From the NCBI RefSeq assembly GCF_003711515.1, contig NW_021167079.1:6008385-6072384 (forward strand): a stretch of DNA of 64,000 nucleotides, read 5' to 3'. A program made the translations under genes and the position numbers. Below are positions 1 to 13,800 of this stretch, piece after piece (the first letter of the stretch is position 1; each line of letters starts with the position of its first letter). Below the pieces are notes generated by a model that saw only the letters and a program-made list of their open reading frames with translations, was not told the origin of the DNA and did no database searches. Origin of the DNA: Sodiomyces alkalinus F11. Taxonomy: Eukaryota > Ascomycota > Sordariomycetes > Glomerellales > Plectosphaerellaceae.

Positions 1-750
1 GTGAGGAGCAAAAAGTTCCTGCTCCATCAAACTGCCTGTATTAATACTTTATACAGGTTTGATACATTAGGCTGGGTATAGACCTTTTGCGCCCACTGTA
101 CGGACGGCCTGAGATACATGCACTAGGTACCTTACCTTACACACAAAATTACATCTGCAAAGTAGGTAAGGTAAGGTACTGAGGACTTGCGGATGCGAAG
201 GTACATCTGCCATAATGTACCATCTGTACGGAGTACGTACCCAAAGGCGTGCATGCTCTACTCTAACCCCCCCTGTCCGACACCCCCCACAGCAGCCGAC
301 CCGCCGCCCCCCGCGTAGTGTCCCCTGAAATGCGACCCGCTGCAAGGTGACTAAGAATAAGGCGCTTTGAAATCCAATCAAGCATAATTACCTAAGGTAC
401 CTAGACATCGACGACCAATAGCCAGCTGCTGGGAGAGTCAAATCTCAATGTCTCGTCCGACTCGGAGTCTCAAGGAACGTATTAACCGAAAATCCGGCCA
501 TATTCAAACCGACTTCTCAGTTTCCGGTTTCCAGAAAGCATTTGGCTGGCTTGTCAAACCAGTTACCAGCCCCGTCAGTCGCGGTCAAACTTGACCTGCA
601 GCCTCAACTCAACAAGTATGATGTTGATGGTCTAGATACTGGCACAAACCCAAGTCTCCCCCGACGAAACATATTGACCAGGGTGTTGTTAACTCTGAAG
701 ATACGTGACAGGGACCTTTGGGGCAGGTCATCTCAAGACGCATTACCATC
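1..750. other. Intergenic region upstream of the OPT transporter
   Basis: I see no supportable gene. The stretch holds copies of the dispersed GGTAAGGTAC motif, including a hairpin-forming pair at 126-179, and a TACGGAGTA-type motif near 228-238. The part nearest 750 is probably promoter and 5' leader of the transporter gene. Short open frames here on both strands overlap each other and show no family resemblance. Confidence 0.6.
126..179. repeat. Inverted repeat of the GGTAAGGTAC motif
   Basis: GGTACCTTACCTTAC at 126-140 is followed, after about 25 bases, by GTAAGGTAAGGTAC at about 166-179. The two arms are reverse complements and could form a hairpin. It belongs to the intergenic motif family seen at many places in this window. 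Confidence 0.7.
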
Positions 751-3503
751 ATGGCCCCCGACCGAGGCGACAGTCCAAACTGCGAGCTCTTGCCATCCGA
801 ACAAGATGCCAACGCCACTTCATATCCTCGGATCGAGGGTGAAAGCTTCACTATCCGTGGCGTCGCTGTTGGTCTCCTAGTTGGCCTAGTCATCTGCTTC
901 TCCAACATGTACTTCGGGTTGCAGACGGGCTGGGTGAGCACCATGACCTTACCGGCCTCTCTTGTCGGGTTCGGCGTTTTCCAAGCTCTTTCCCGGCATC
1001 TCAGCTTCCCATTCAGCCCCGTGGAGAATGTGCTGGTGCAAAGCGTTGCCGGAAGTATGGCTATCATGCCTCTGGGGTGTGGTTTTGTCGGAGTGGTATG
1101 CCCTTCTTTCTCCGTGTTCCTGTCCGCTTAACATCTCACAGGAAAGAAGAGTGCCAAATTGATTAATTAACGTAAATCGCGAAGCTACCCGCAATGAATT
1201 ATATTCTGGCGAAGGAAGAGCAAGGCCCGATATCTCTAAGCCTGTGGCAGTTGATCGTCTGGGCCCTAGGCCTATGTTATTTCGGCGTCGTCTTTGCCGT
1301 GCCACTGTAAGCCCGCCCCTTTGCTTAGCAGGTCCCCCTTCGGCTGCTTCACACCTATAATATTCCTTCTCGTGGAAGCGGAAGGCACCGAGTGTAAATC
1401 AACCCTTAAAAGAGCTGATCACTCGCTGATGTTCGGTTAAAGGCGACGACAGGTCATTATTCGGGAGAAGCTACGATTCCCCAGTGGCTATAGCACGGCT
1501 GTTTTGGTCAGTGTTCTTCATGGGCAGACACGGGCTCCGGGTTCTGATGGGACGACTGCGGCATCGTCTGGGGATTTTGCGAGTCTCGTTCCAGTCCCAG
1601 TGTCTACCTCTCCAGATGTCACCGCGTCGAGGGAGGACCGCAGCAGCGGCGAAGATGACCCTGAACGTTACGGCGAGGCGCCAGAAGAGGCGCGCCTCCG
1701 TGATTGGGCGAAGAACGTGCGCCTTCTGCTTATTTGCTTCCTTTTTTCTGCGTTTTACACGCTTTGCACCTACTTCCTCCCACGGCTACGAAGTCTCCCG
1801 ATATTGGGCCGTGCTGCGGCGCACACGTGGCTTTGGACTCTGAATCCAAGCCCTGCGTATATCGGCCAGGGCATTATCATGGGCCCCGAAACCACGCTGC
1901 ACATGCTTCTTGGCGCCATCATCGGCTGGGGTGTCCTGTCCCCGCTTGCAAAACATCGAGGATGGGCGCCTGGCCCCATAGGTGACTGGGAAAGCGGGAG
2001 CAAAGGCTGGATTGTGTGGGTGTCGTTGGCCATCATGCTGGCGGATGCTTTTATGAACCTCGGCCATCTCATTCTTCGCTCGCTGTGGCCCAGGATTCAA
2101 CTATCGATTCGAACGAACTCCAAGGCAAACCCCCCTCCAGGATACTCTGCCATCCGAACAGACGATGATCACTCTACCGGAAACGCATATAGAGACGAGG
2201 GACGGAGTTCTGCTCTCGGTAGGGATAGCCCACGCGAATCCCTGGATGCAGACTCTCCGCTTCTCCGTGGACAACCCCCTCCCGGCAAGGTCGACATTGC
2301 GCCAGTGGATGACGCTCCAGCTGAACAACAAGTTGGAAATACAACCGTGGGAACTGGCTTGATTGCCTCGATTCTACTGTGCATCATGACAGTCCGGTTT
2401 GTCTTTGGGGAGCTCGTGCCGCTATATGCAACTGTCATCGCCGTGATGCTCGCACTTCTTCTGAGCATAATGGGCGTGAGGGCGTTGGGAGAAACGGATC
2501 TCAACCCCGTTTCTGGGATCAGTAAACTTGCACAAGTCTTCTTTGCCTTGATCATTCCCCAGTCTCACCAGTCGGGAGTTATTGTCAACCTAGTAGCTGG
2601 GGCCATTGTAAGTCTGGGTGACTCTGACATGACTTGCTTCGTTTACTCATGCTAATGAATTTCACAGTCCGAAGCCGTGAGTTCAGTTCAACCCAATTCA
2701 ACGGGCCATGTACTACGGGTAGAATAGACTGACCTTCCGTTTCTTTTTCCTACCTCCCCCTCTTAGGGCGCTTTGCAAGCCGGAGAGTTGATGCAAGACC
2801 TGAAGACAGGCCATCTCCTAGGCGCGGCACCTGCGGCACAGTTCTGGGGGCAGATCATAGGCGCGACCGTGGGCGCTGTGGTTAGCGCCTTCGTCTATAA
2901 GCTTTATACTGCGTCAGTCTCTATTTTACTCCACACCGTCCCCCCATGCGTCATGTCCCAGGAAATGGGATCCCGGCCGCTGGTCATGTAGCACGCTGAC
3001 CGGTGAAATGCCCCATTTCCAGAGTCTATCCGATTCCAGGCGATTTGTTTCAAATCCCCACTGCCTACGTTTGGATCTTTACAGCGAGGCTTGTGACCGG
3101 CAAGGGTCTACCCATCATGGCGAAAGAATGGTCTCTCGGTTTCGGGATCTTGTTTGCCTTTACGACTATAATTAGAGCGACAAGGCCAGGGGTAAGATGG
3201 AGGCCTTTGGTTCCTGGCGGCATTGCCGTTGCAATTGGTATGTCATCAAGCCCCCCTGAACCCTTTTCCCTGTGGTGGTAGTGGAAATATCTGACGAGGA
3301 AGAAAGGCATGTACAACGTCCCGTCCTTTACCCTTGCGCGAACAATGGGTGGTCTCCTTGCTTGGTACTGGTCGTCTTGGAGAGGACCGGCTCGGACGAA
3401 CACACCGCTCATCATCCTGGCGTCGGGGTTCATTCTTGGGGAAGGCTTCTTCAGCGTCGTGAACTTGATTCTTCAGAGCGCGAGTGTGCCTCATTTCACG
3501 TAA
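751..3503 (+). CDS. OPT-family oligopeptide / metal-chelate transporter (YSL-like)
   Basis: Predicted plasma- or vacuolar-membrane transporter of the oligopeptide transporter (OPT) superfamily, which moves small peptides, glutathione or metal chelates with protons. Exons: 751-1095, 1185-1306, 1443-2607, 2668-2676, 2767-2912, 3023-3237, 3307-3503, giving 732 residues. Seen: the N-terminal block NMYFGLQTGWVSTM, the ENVLVQSVAGSMAIMPLGCG segment, VIIREKLRFPSG after exon 3 begins, then SEAGALQAGELMQDLKTGHL near residue 545 and VPGGIAVAIGMYNVPSFTL near the C-terminus, all hallmarks of the YSL-like OPT clade. Many hydrophobic membrane segments are separated by a long hydrophilic loop (about residues 380-450). 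Start chosen at the first ATG in frame with the N-terminal block. The residues SEA are carried by a 9-base microexon. Substrate cannot be deduced. Family assignment is firm. Confidence 0.9.
2668..2676 (+). other. 9-base microexon of the OPT transporter
   Basis: Bases 2668-2676 encode Ser-Glu-Ala between introns 2608-2667 (GTAAGT...CACAG) and 2677-2766 (GTGAGT...TTAG). Skipping it keeps the frame but removes a tripeptide in the conserved SEAG...QDLKTG block of OPT proteins. That conservation is why I accept the exon. Confidence 0.85.
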
Positions 3504-4193
3504 GAGCAGAGCCGCTACATCGCCGCTACATTTTCATCGATAGTTCTGCATATTATACATGGACGAATGCCAGCTTAGATACCCTAACTTCAACTTACCA
3601 CCACTTTGCACTTTGATTACTTTGGCTACGATCCTGGTTGCTGTGTCCTGTGTGTTGTTGCTATGGCTTGATAATCTTATATGTACACAGGCGGTTCTCC
3701 CTCTCGATAACTACCTTACCTGGGGTGGGTACTTGAGAACTTCGAACAGGCCCAGAAGCACGCACGGTGAGGGACTGTTAAACAATGAATAAACGTATTC
3801 TTGTGTATATAGATAAAGACGGAGTTTCTTGTGTCATCGAGCATCCAGTCTGGCAATAAAGAACTCTTCATGCCCACATAAATACCTAGGTAGGGAAAAT
3901 ATGTGGTCGCTTCGTATAGGTATAACGAAGTAGTGTTGCTTCGCAAGCTGTGTACCAGCTACTTCCGACTCTCGAAAGTGTGTGGCTTAAAAAAAAAAAA
4001 AAAAAAAAAAAGGAGACCCATGGGCACAACAGCCTACCTTAGAGAAGAGCCTGCCAAACAAAATCGATGTCCATTTCACCCCCTCCTTGCCGAGCTCATA
4101 CACATCACTTAGGGCTTCACCACCAAGCATACGAAAACCTTGGAGCTTTAGAGATCACGTCGCATAGGAAGTTGTTTCTTATTATCGACCATC
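3504..4193. other. Intergenic region with poly(A) tract
   Basis: 3' flank of the transporter and 5' flank of the PRMT3 gene. No coding potential recognised. It contains a 23-base A run at 3989-4011 and an ACTACCTTACCT copy of the dispersed motif near 3711. Confidence 0.6.
3989..4011. repeat. Poly(A) homopolymer, 23 bases
   Basis: An uninterrupted run of A on the + strand between two genes. It is not at a gene end with other signs of retrotransposition, such as a target-site duplication that I could see, so I treat it as a simple repeat. Confidence 0.9.
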
Positions 4194-6131
<1,938 letters not shown>

Positions 6132-6424
6132 GAGGGCAATGAAAACGTCATTCGGCTTGAGTATGTCTCGGCCAGGTTATTCTACCAAGGTAGAGACGGT
6201 GAAAATTTCAGGGAAAAGGCGTCAGGAGACAAGGGCTGGGGTAAAAGGGTCCCGTAACAACACATCAAGGTTGAAGTGTCACACACTCTTTCAGCTTGGT
6301 TTATCATGATCATCAGTTCGTCCACTGCCGATTTTTTTTGGTATAGGGAGGACTATATCTTTGGAGATACATTTATCCTGTTCCAGCCGAGCTATGGGCT
6401 GTATATTGACTGCCTGCCTTAGAC
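6132..6424. other. Short convergent intergenic region
   Basis: Space between the stop codons of the PRMT3 (+) and Uso1 (-) genes. It must hold both 3' UTRs and both polyadenylation sites. No gene seen. Confidence 0.7.
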
Positions 6425-9400
6425 TCAGCTGGCATTCGCGGCTCCATCTCCTTCTTCAGTCTCATCCTCGCTCTCGTCCTCCTCCCCATCGGAGACTTGT
6501 TCTCCCAATTTCTCCAGTCGAGCCTGTGCAGATTACGTTAGCCATGCCAAGCGGTATTCCTTTTCTCGAATCCTCCCGTTCTGCGTAGACTTACTTTATA
6601 CTGGGCCACCTTGTCCTCCAGGTCGGAGAAGACCATGAGTAGATCATCAAGCTCGGTCTGCGTTGCCTGCTTTGCTTCCTGGGCCTCTTTGAGAGTGATA
6701 TCGCGCTAAGTAGCCACCTGTCAGCTGAGCCCCTGCATTTCCGGGGCAGGACAACTATGTCGCCCCGACTCGAGCGAACGTACCTTGCGCATCTTCTCCT
6801 GTGCCCCCTTCAATTCCGTTTCCAGTTTGGACGCGCGGTTCTCCGCCTCGGTGGTGAGCTTCATCTGCTTCTCAAGATCCAGGGCGTGCTGTTCTTTTTG
6901 CTCAGCTAGCTTAACTGAATGTTCCTCCCGTAGAGCCTGCAACTCCTGAGACTTCTCCTTGGTAGACTGTTGCCCGTGTTAGTAATTGGTTGCTCACTGC
7001 CGTGGACAGTGAAGGAGCTTGTTGCGTCTTGCCTTTTTCAAATCCACCTCGAGTCTGCTAATGGTGGCACGGAGATCGGCGATCTCAGCGTCTGCACGCT
7101 GTCTTGTCCTTTGGACCTCGATCTCCGACGCCTGTTTGGCTTGTTCGAGTTGCTTCTTGAAATCCGCCTCTGCCGCTGCATTCTTGCGCCGCAGTTTCCT
7201 ATGGTCTGTTAGCAGCGAGACCCTGGGACTTGGTGCAAACTGCGACTCACTCCGCCTCCGCTTCTCCTGACTTTCTCACGTAGTCCAGCTGTCTCTTGTG
7301 GTCCTCTTGTGAGGATGAAAGCTTGCGACGCTCCGCCCTAGGCCGTGTTAGTGTTGCGATAATCAACAGTCTGGGGGGTCAAATGGTAAAGACTATCGTC
7401 CTTAGTCCGACGTACTCCAAGTTGGCTTCGGCAACTCGTTTCAGCTGTTCGATTTCCCTCTTGTATTGGTCCTGAGCAGTTAGGAGTTCGCGACGTGCAT
7501 TTCTAGAGTTTCGTTAGTAAAGGACACAGGTGGTTGATTGCGTCGGAAGGAAGCCGGATTGTCTTACTCGAGTTCCACCGCGCGGTCACGACGTAGAGCC
7601 TCGACCTCGGCCTTGGCCTTGGAGACATCCATGGCCGCCACCTCTCGGCTCTTTTTGTGATCAGCTTGCTCTTGCTCCAGTTGCCTCTCCAACGTGGCCA
7701 GTGCAACTTGCGCCTCCTGGACCGCGCTCTCTTTCTCCTCCAACTGTTGGCGCAAAGAATCCACGAGCTGCCGGGAAATGCCTTTCTGCACACCGTTGGC
7801 AACGACGGATACCTCCACGCCTGGGTCCCGGTCAATGGCGCGAAGGATCCGACTGTAGTTATCCTTGAAGAAATTCACAAAGAGAGCGTCGAAGAAGACA
7901 TCGGGAAGCCGACCTGAAGCCGATGCCGAGGCGTCTAACTTTTGCGGGAGCACCTCAAAGTCGCGCATGAACGGATGGCTTCTCAACTTGGATAATGTGT
8001 CAAAGTACCGTTCCCGTCCCATTCGAGAGAGTAGTATCGAATGCAGACTTGGTCTGGGAATGGGGGAATCCTTCGTGGAGAATTCGTAGACGACCCCCAA
8101 GAGCATCGCGCTGAGACCTTGGACGATATCATCTACTTGGCTCTGGCGGACAACAGCCTCAATGAGACTCTGCACGTTGCTTCCTTGATCAAGGAAGTCA
8201 TCGACGGCGTCAAAGTCTTCAAACATCCAGCCTAAGAGGAGTATGAGATAGCCAATCACCACGCGGCTGTCTTGTTCGCGATTTAACCCAGAAACAGCGT
8301 GCGCGGTGATCGTCTGGATACTCGTGACAACCTCCTCGCCGTTTTCCGCATCGCCTTCCGTGACCTCCATGGCAAGACTTTTGGCTTCCGGGTTGTCAAA
8401 CAAGAGATGGAAGGTAATGATGGCGGCGAACCATATGCGATAGGGGTTACTGACGAGATCTTCGGTTTCTGGGCGAAGCAGCACGGCCAGGACGTTGGCC
8501 GTTTCGTCCACGCTCGACCTATAGCCCTCGATCGCCCTCCGGAGAAAATGCAGACGAATCTCCGAGTGTTTGAAGAAGTACGCCATTATACATTCACAGG
8601 CGCCACGGCGCACATCGAATGTCTCGGTGGAGGAGGACGTCAGGGTCAGGTCCAGCAAGCCGTCGATAACGTATACGTTTGCACCATCACCGTTTGCTTC
8701 GGCGTCGTATGCCTCGGTCCCCGGTGCCTTATGGGCTAGCGGGGCGGGGACCTGGAACTGGGCGAAGCTTTCCTGGAGCCCCGTGTTGCCCCTGATGATG
8801 TCGGCGCATGTCACCAGTGCCTGAACGAAGATAAATGTTTAACAATACATTCATACTACGATGATACGCGGCGGGATGACCGACCTCTGCTTTGATTGGC
8901 GTCTGCGCCGCGCGGCTGAACGAGAGCTGTAGCGCGTGGTACAGCAGCCCGTGTTGGCCCAGGGCTGTCTGGTTCTGGGATAGACCGACTGCTCCCTCCG
9001 CGAGAAGCAGCCGGACCACGCCGAGGAGGGCGTATATATTACGGTTCCGTTGCACTTGCGCCCATGAAGCTACGTCGTCACCTTCCTCCTCTTGAGCCCT
9101 CAATGCAGCCTCGAGGAATGCCGCAAGTCGCAATATGCCACCCGATTCGCGGAATAAGGACTGGTTCGAAGTGTTCCTTCGGAGGAGGTTGGCGAGAAAG
9201 ATGAGGCAGTCCTCGGTTGTACGACCTCCGTGGGAAAGCGCGCCGTCCGACGCCATGATGGCAAACAAGCGATCGAACGCATTCTCAAAGGCAACTAGTT
9301 TCTGTACGTCGGTTGACGTGGATGTTAAGAAAGTGAGAAGTACTATCCCTTCGTTCCGGATCGCGTCCCGCTGGTCGTCAAGTACGGCGACCAAGCGCGA

Positions 9401-9868
9401 GATGCCCAAGGGCGCAGTGAAGATACATTCTTCGGTTCGCTCGGTGCGGGCTGAGAGTATGGCCGTGAGGAGCTGGAGCGAGTATAGTCGGGGGTAGAAG
9501 TCGGTCGAATCGAGGAAGTCGAGTAGGAGTGTGATATTATCCTGACGTTGCGTGAACTCGTCTGCCATCCACAACATGACTTCATCAGATGCTTCGGGAC
9601 TGTCATCGTTCGGATTGAAGAGCATTAACAACGTCTCCAAAATCACCTTGACGGTATCGACATCCTCCCCATCTTTGCCCAGGCCGCCGATCAAGCTTCG
9701 CAAAGCACCGGAAGCAACCGTCGCCGGGAACTCCTTAGCGAAGCTGCGCAGGCCGAGTATGGCAGCTCGTCGATCCTCCAGAAGCGTTGCAGAGCCTAGG
9801 CGACCGCTCAGAACAGAGATGGTCTCGGTGACCGACTGCTTCGCGGGAGCCGTGGAAATGGAGAACAT
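6425..9868 (-). CDS. uso1: General vesicular transport factor Uso1/p115
   Basis: Long tether for ER-derived COPII vesicles docking at the early Golgi. Minus-strand exons: 9868-8885, 8820-7568, 7502-7416, 7337-7251, 7198-7033, 6966-6784, 6705-6595 and 6523-6425, giving 989 residues. Seen: the p115 N-terminal armadillo region (LLEDRRAAILGLRSFAKEFP near residue 30 is a family hallmark; helical repeats run to about residue 600), then coiled coil rich in Lys/Glu/Gln/Ala, ending in a short acidic tail (DGEEDESEDETEEGDG) as in p115/Uso1. The coiled coil is split over five small exons. The intron 7032-6967 begins GCAAGA, so it is a GC-AG intron; reading through it meets a stop. Start chosen at the ATG giving MFSISTAPAKQ, matching the usual N-terminus. 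Confidence 0.92.
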
Positions 9869-10845
9869 GCTGAGTGTGCTTGCCTTGTCCCTGCCATTGA
9901 GCGCTAAACCTGGCCCACGTTACCGTCAAGTAGCTCCGTCGTATATGGCTGAGGGTCACAAAGACATTATACGAAGGCGGACTTGTGTATTCGGGACAGT
10001 TTGTTCTCGGTCTGGCTGGGGGGTGTTGTGCGTAGGTAGGCAGATATCTGTGGCTACCTTACCTACCTCATGGAGCTCCGTCCTGTGGTTTTGACAGCTT
10101 GGCCGAAAGTTGTACCTACTGTACCCAGTACCTACGAAGTACGTATCCTTATGTTCGGCTCGAGGGTTTGCCAGAGGTACGTACCAGGCTAGTGCTACCT
10201 GGCGTATACGGATAGTTATATGATATCCGGCTTAATTGCACTACGGGAAGTCTTATTGCATATTTGCGGATAGATACATAGGCCTTTTTGGATATATACT
10301 CAGTATCATGCTCTTACGAAGTATATCATGTTATCGCTAAAGAGAATAAGGCAAGCGACTTTTTGTCCAGCCACAACTCCCTACTACTTGGTCTTCACTA
10401 TGGTGAAGAAACCGCAATTTCAGGGGATTCAAGAATGTGCGAGGATCCTATTACCCCAAAGCGGCCCATGACATGGAGGCATGGGGGTTACGAGAGCATT
10501 AAAGCACCTAATGGAGATTTGCGGGAAACGCTCGCCAGCGAATATTGGACAACTATTAGAATCTCGAAAATTCGCCCAGGCATGTCCTCTTTCTGCTGGT
10601 GGTTCCTTGTCGTCCATACCCAAAATGATTATGCGTAGGAATCTCCCGCTCGCCATATGCCGGACAACCTTGACAGTAACCGCCCCATGATCCTCCATTC
10701 CTCTTCTTCGACACAAATCGAGCTCCCGGTATGGCGTATGCTTCCGCCTCGTTACGTTCCGATGGTTGTTCCTTAAGCCTATCTTGGGCGAGGAGGAACA
10801 ACATGACCCCCGAAACACCTTCCATGGGACTGTAACAGTACGGCA
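9869..10845. other. Intergenic region between Uso1 and Rav1
   Basis: Promoter side of Uso1 (near 9869) and 3' side of Rav1. A CTACCTTACCTACCTCA copy of the dispersed motif lies at about 10054-10070. Open frames of up to 129 codons on both strands overlap each other and resemble no family I know, so I annotate no gene. Confidence 0.55.
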
Positions 10846-13800
10846 TCAAAAACCAAAGTTGTCAAGAAGTGAGTTTGCATCCGGTTCCTGGAATATGGTT
10901 GGGGGCGGGTGTGCCTCAGCTGGCTTGGCAGATCGGATATCGGTATGCAATTTCGACGCCGGACGATCGTCCACAACGAGTGAACTCCGCCGCCTCAGTA
11001 GCTTGATTGGATTCAGCTCACGGCCGAAGCCGGAAGCCCCAATCGTTGGCTGGGGGAACTCCCAATTACGAACTGAGCGTCATGAGTATCATGTATCATC
11101 CACCCAAGGATACGGGAGGCTAAGGTAGAGACATACCAAGATCGAGACCAAGAAGATCACAGCCCATCCGACCGTAAAGCTTCGCACTATGGAGGACGAA
11201 TTCCCATTCGGCCCGCGGCGTCACTTTCGAGGCGCCCCGGAGAGTCTGCAAAGTCTTCCGTCGCAATTGCGAGTACAGCACGACCAGCGCGGGATCGTCT
11301 GTCAGGAAAAGCTTCGACTTCATGTCAGGAATTAAGGGGGTCTCCAGCAGAGTGTAAACCGGGGTCTAAAGTCTCCCTGTCAGTTGATTGTCTGTGCGCC
11401 GAGACCACAGGGGGGTGACAGGGGCGAGATCGTGAAGGGGGAACGAAAGTGCTCACAATTAAGGCTCGCACCGCCATGTCCTTGCGGTTCAGCATCCAAA
11501 ATGCCCAGGATGCAAGCCATCGGTTTCCTTCCCGGGCGGCGACACCCAACACTTCTTCCTCCAGAAGCCTGCGAAAGACTTTGCCGTCATCACCTTCATA
11601 CACGCGAGCGACCGCAATGGCGAGTTGTAGATCCTTCAACTGCTTTAAACAGACATTAACGGCGTCTTCTAACCTGTCAGCTAGGAGGAAGAATGCTGCG
11701 GCGTATTCTACATCCGTGGTTAGCCAGAAGTCAGTGATTGATGCGCTCTCCAGGGCGGTTTGTTTTAGTGAGCTCTGCGTACCAAATCGCCGTTTACTAA
11801 GTAAGGCATAGGCATTCTTGAGGGCTGCTGTGCGCCACCTGGGGTCATCGAAGTTATTTGAAAGAAGCCTTAGTGTAGCAGCTTGCTCACGGTGCCAACT
11901 CGCCATCCGCCAGAGCCCTTGTAGAACCGTTTTCTTTTTCAAGGCCAGATAGTATAGGCTGCATTTAATAGGGTCCTTGTCATCGCTTTTCGTATACTCG
12001 TTTCGCGCAATGCGTTCGAATTCCATTATCTGCCAGCCATTAGGTATATGCCTCTGCGAGACGGGGCGCCTGCGTGTAAGTCCTTACCACTTTGTGGTGG
12101 TCGGTGAGCCACATAAACATCCCGCTCTCTCGGGCATGTTCCCACCGGATTGATCCGTGATACTGGCGTGTCACAAAGTCAAGTAGGATATCCTGGCTAG
12201 TCGAGTGGTAGGCCCATGTAATCTCGCGCCATGTCATCTGTATTTCATTGGTACGACCCTTGCGGAGAGCATGCTGGCGAAAGAAGAGCATGAAGCGAGC
12301 ACCGTTCTCATCCAGCGATCGACGATGCTCCTCGACCAAGCCGGCACACTCGATGATATCAGCGAGTTGGATCTGCTGATGGCCAGAAAGGTGCGACAAT
12401 CCTATTTTTGTAAGACGCTCGTTGATGGTTGCGGCCATGTCAGCATCGAAGGACTCGTTGTCGTCACTTTCCGCCGAAGGGTGACCATGAAAGCGGTTGG
12501 GATGCGATTCGAATGGGACTTTGGAAGCGGCCTTGGTGTTGGAAGTTAGCATCTCGTGGAATAACGTCGCCTTGGTGCACCTACATTCTCCGTATAAAAG
12601 TCGTCAAGATCCAGTCCCAAGTAGTCATCAAGTTCCTCCCCGGGGAGCAAGTACTTCAATGCCTTGTGCAATGCTATCAAGACTTCGTGCACAATGGCTG
12701 TTTTGCCAGCGAGGATGCACTGACTAAGGAACTGGGGGTGGAACACCGGCAGTGGTCCGTTGCATCGCTGAACGGCTTCGAACAGGTCCCAGACTTTATG
12801 CTTCCTGTACGGTAGCTGCAAGCTGCTGATTCTGGCATCGGATAGGTCAAAGCCCCTTCCGTGAACGAATAACTGGTTACCTGCACCAACAACGAGATGT
12901 CCATCTCCAAGCCAGACGGAATCTCCAATTGGATGCGGTGTTAGATCTCGAATATTGATTTCGCGAATAGGAGCCCAGGCTGGGCCCTTGTTAAGGTAGT
13001 CGAAGCGCATCTGGCATAATAGTACGACCCGGTGCTGAAAGCCGACAGCTAAAATGGACTGGCCGTCGGGCGTGGATGTCCAGTCCAGATCTCGGATTGC
13101 ATGTTGTGTTTGATAATCCTCGGTGTACTCCAGCCGGGCGCCGCCAATATCCCAAATGAAGAGTTGGGATCGCGAGGAATCGACCAAGGCTGCCTTTTTC
13201 AGTGTGCTCCCGCTGACAAGAGCCGGCTTCTCAAGACCGGTCTCCGTGGAGCAGGTCGAGAGCCATTCCACGCGCCGCTCAGTCAGATTGACACGCGCAG
13301 TCCAGAAGTGAACCCGGCCAGTCTCGGTGTATGATATAGCGATGTCTTTAGCAAACACATCGAGGAAGCCCGACACGACGGGTACAGACCCGGCAGGATC
13401 CACGGGTAGGACGTACGCGAGGCCCTCGGCGTCGGTCCATTGAAAATTGCAGAACTCCCGGATGAACACATGGCCACGCCCATTGGCATACGACCTCCGG
13501 CCGTCATGCCTACTCCCGTGACGCGTATATTTCGGTAGGTAGATCTCCCAGACGAGACCCTCTTGTTCGGAGGTGACGGTGGCTATATATGCCGTCTGGT
13601 AATCCTCAGGTACGGGTCGTGGTAAAGTAAGAAGACAGAGTGCCTTCCCAGCAATGCTATACTTCTGACAGCTGAGAAGTACCGCATTCTGCTCACGACA
13701 ATCCCACAGAGAGATTGTATCATTTTTCAGGAAGACGACGAAGCGACCTTTACGTAAAACACAAATACGGTGGATGTGACCCTGGTTGGGAATGCTGCTC

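Noticed and set aside
609..1305. Minus-strand open frames antisense to the OPT transporter exons (152 and 118 codons)
   Set aside because: They overlap conserved OPT coding sequence and read as low-quality mirror frames with no family resemblance.
3903..4112. Open frame across the poly(A) tract (poly-Lys)
   Set aside because: The frame exists only because the A run codes for lysine; there is no context for a gene.
10288..10849. Overlapping open frames of 97-129 codons on both strands between Uso1 and Rav1
   Set aside because: Mutually overlapping, no homology, no splice pattern.
11384..11811. Plus-strand frames antisense to Rav1
   Set aside because: They lie on conserved Rav1 exon 5 and are shadows.
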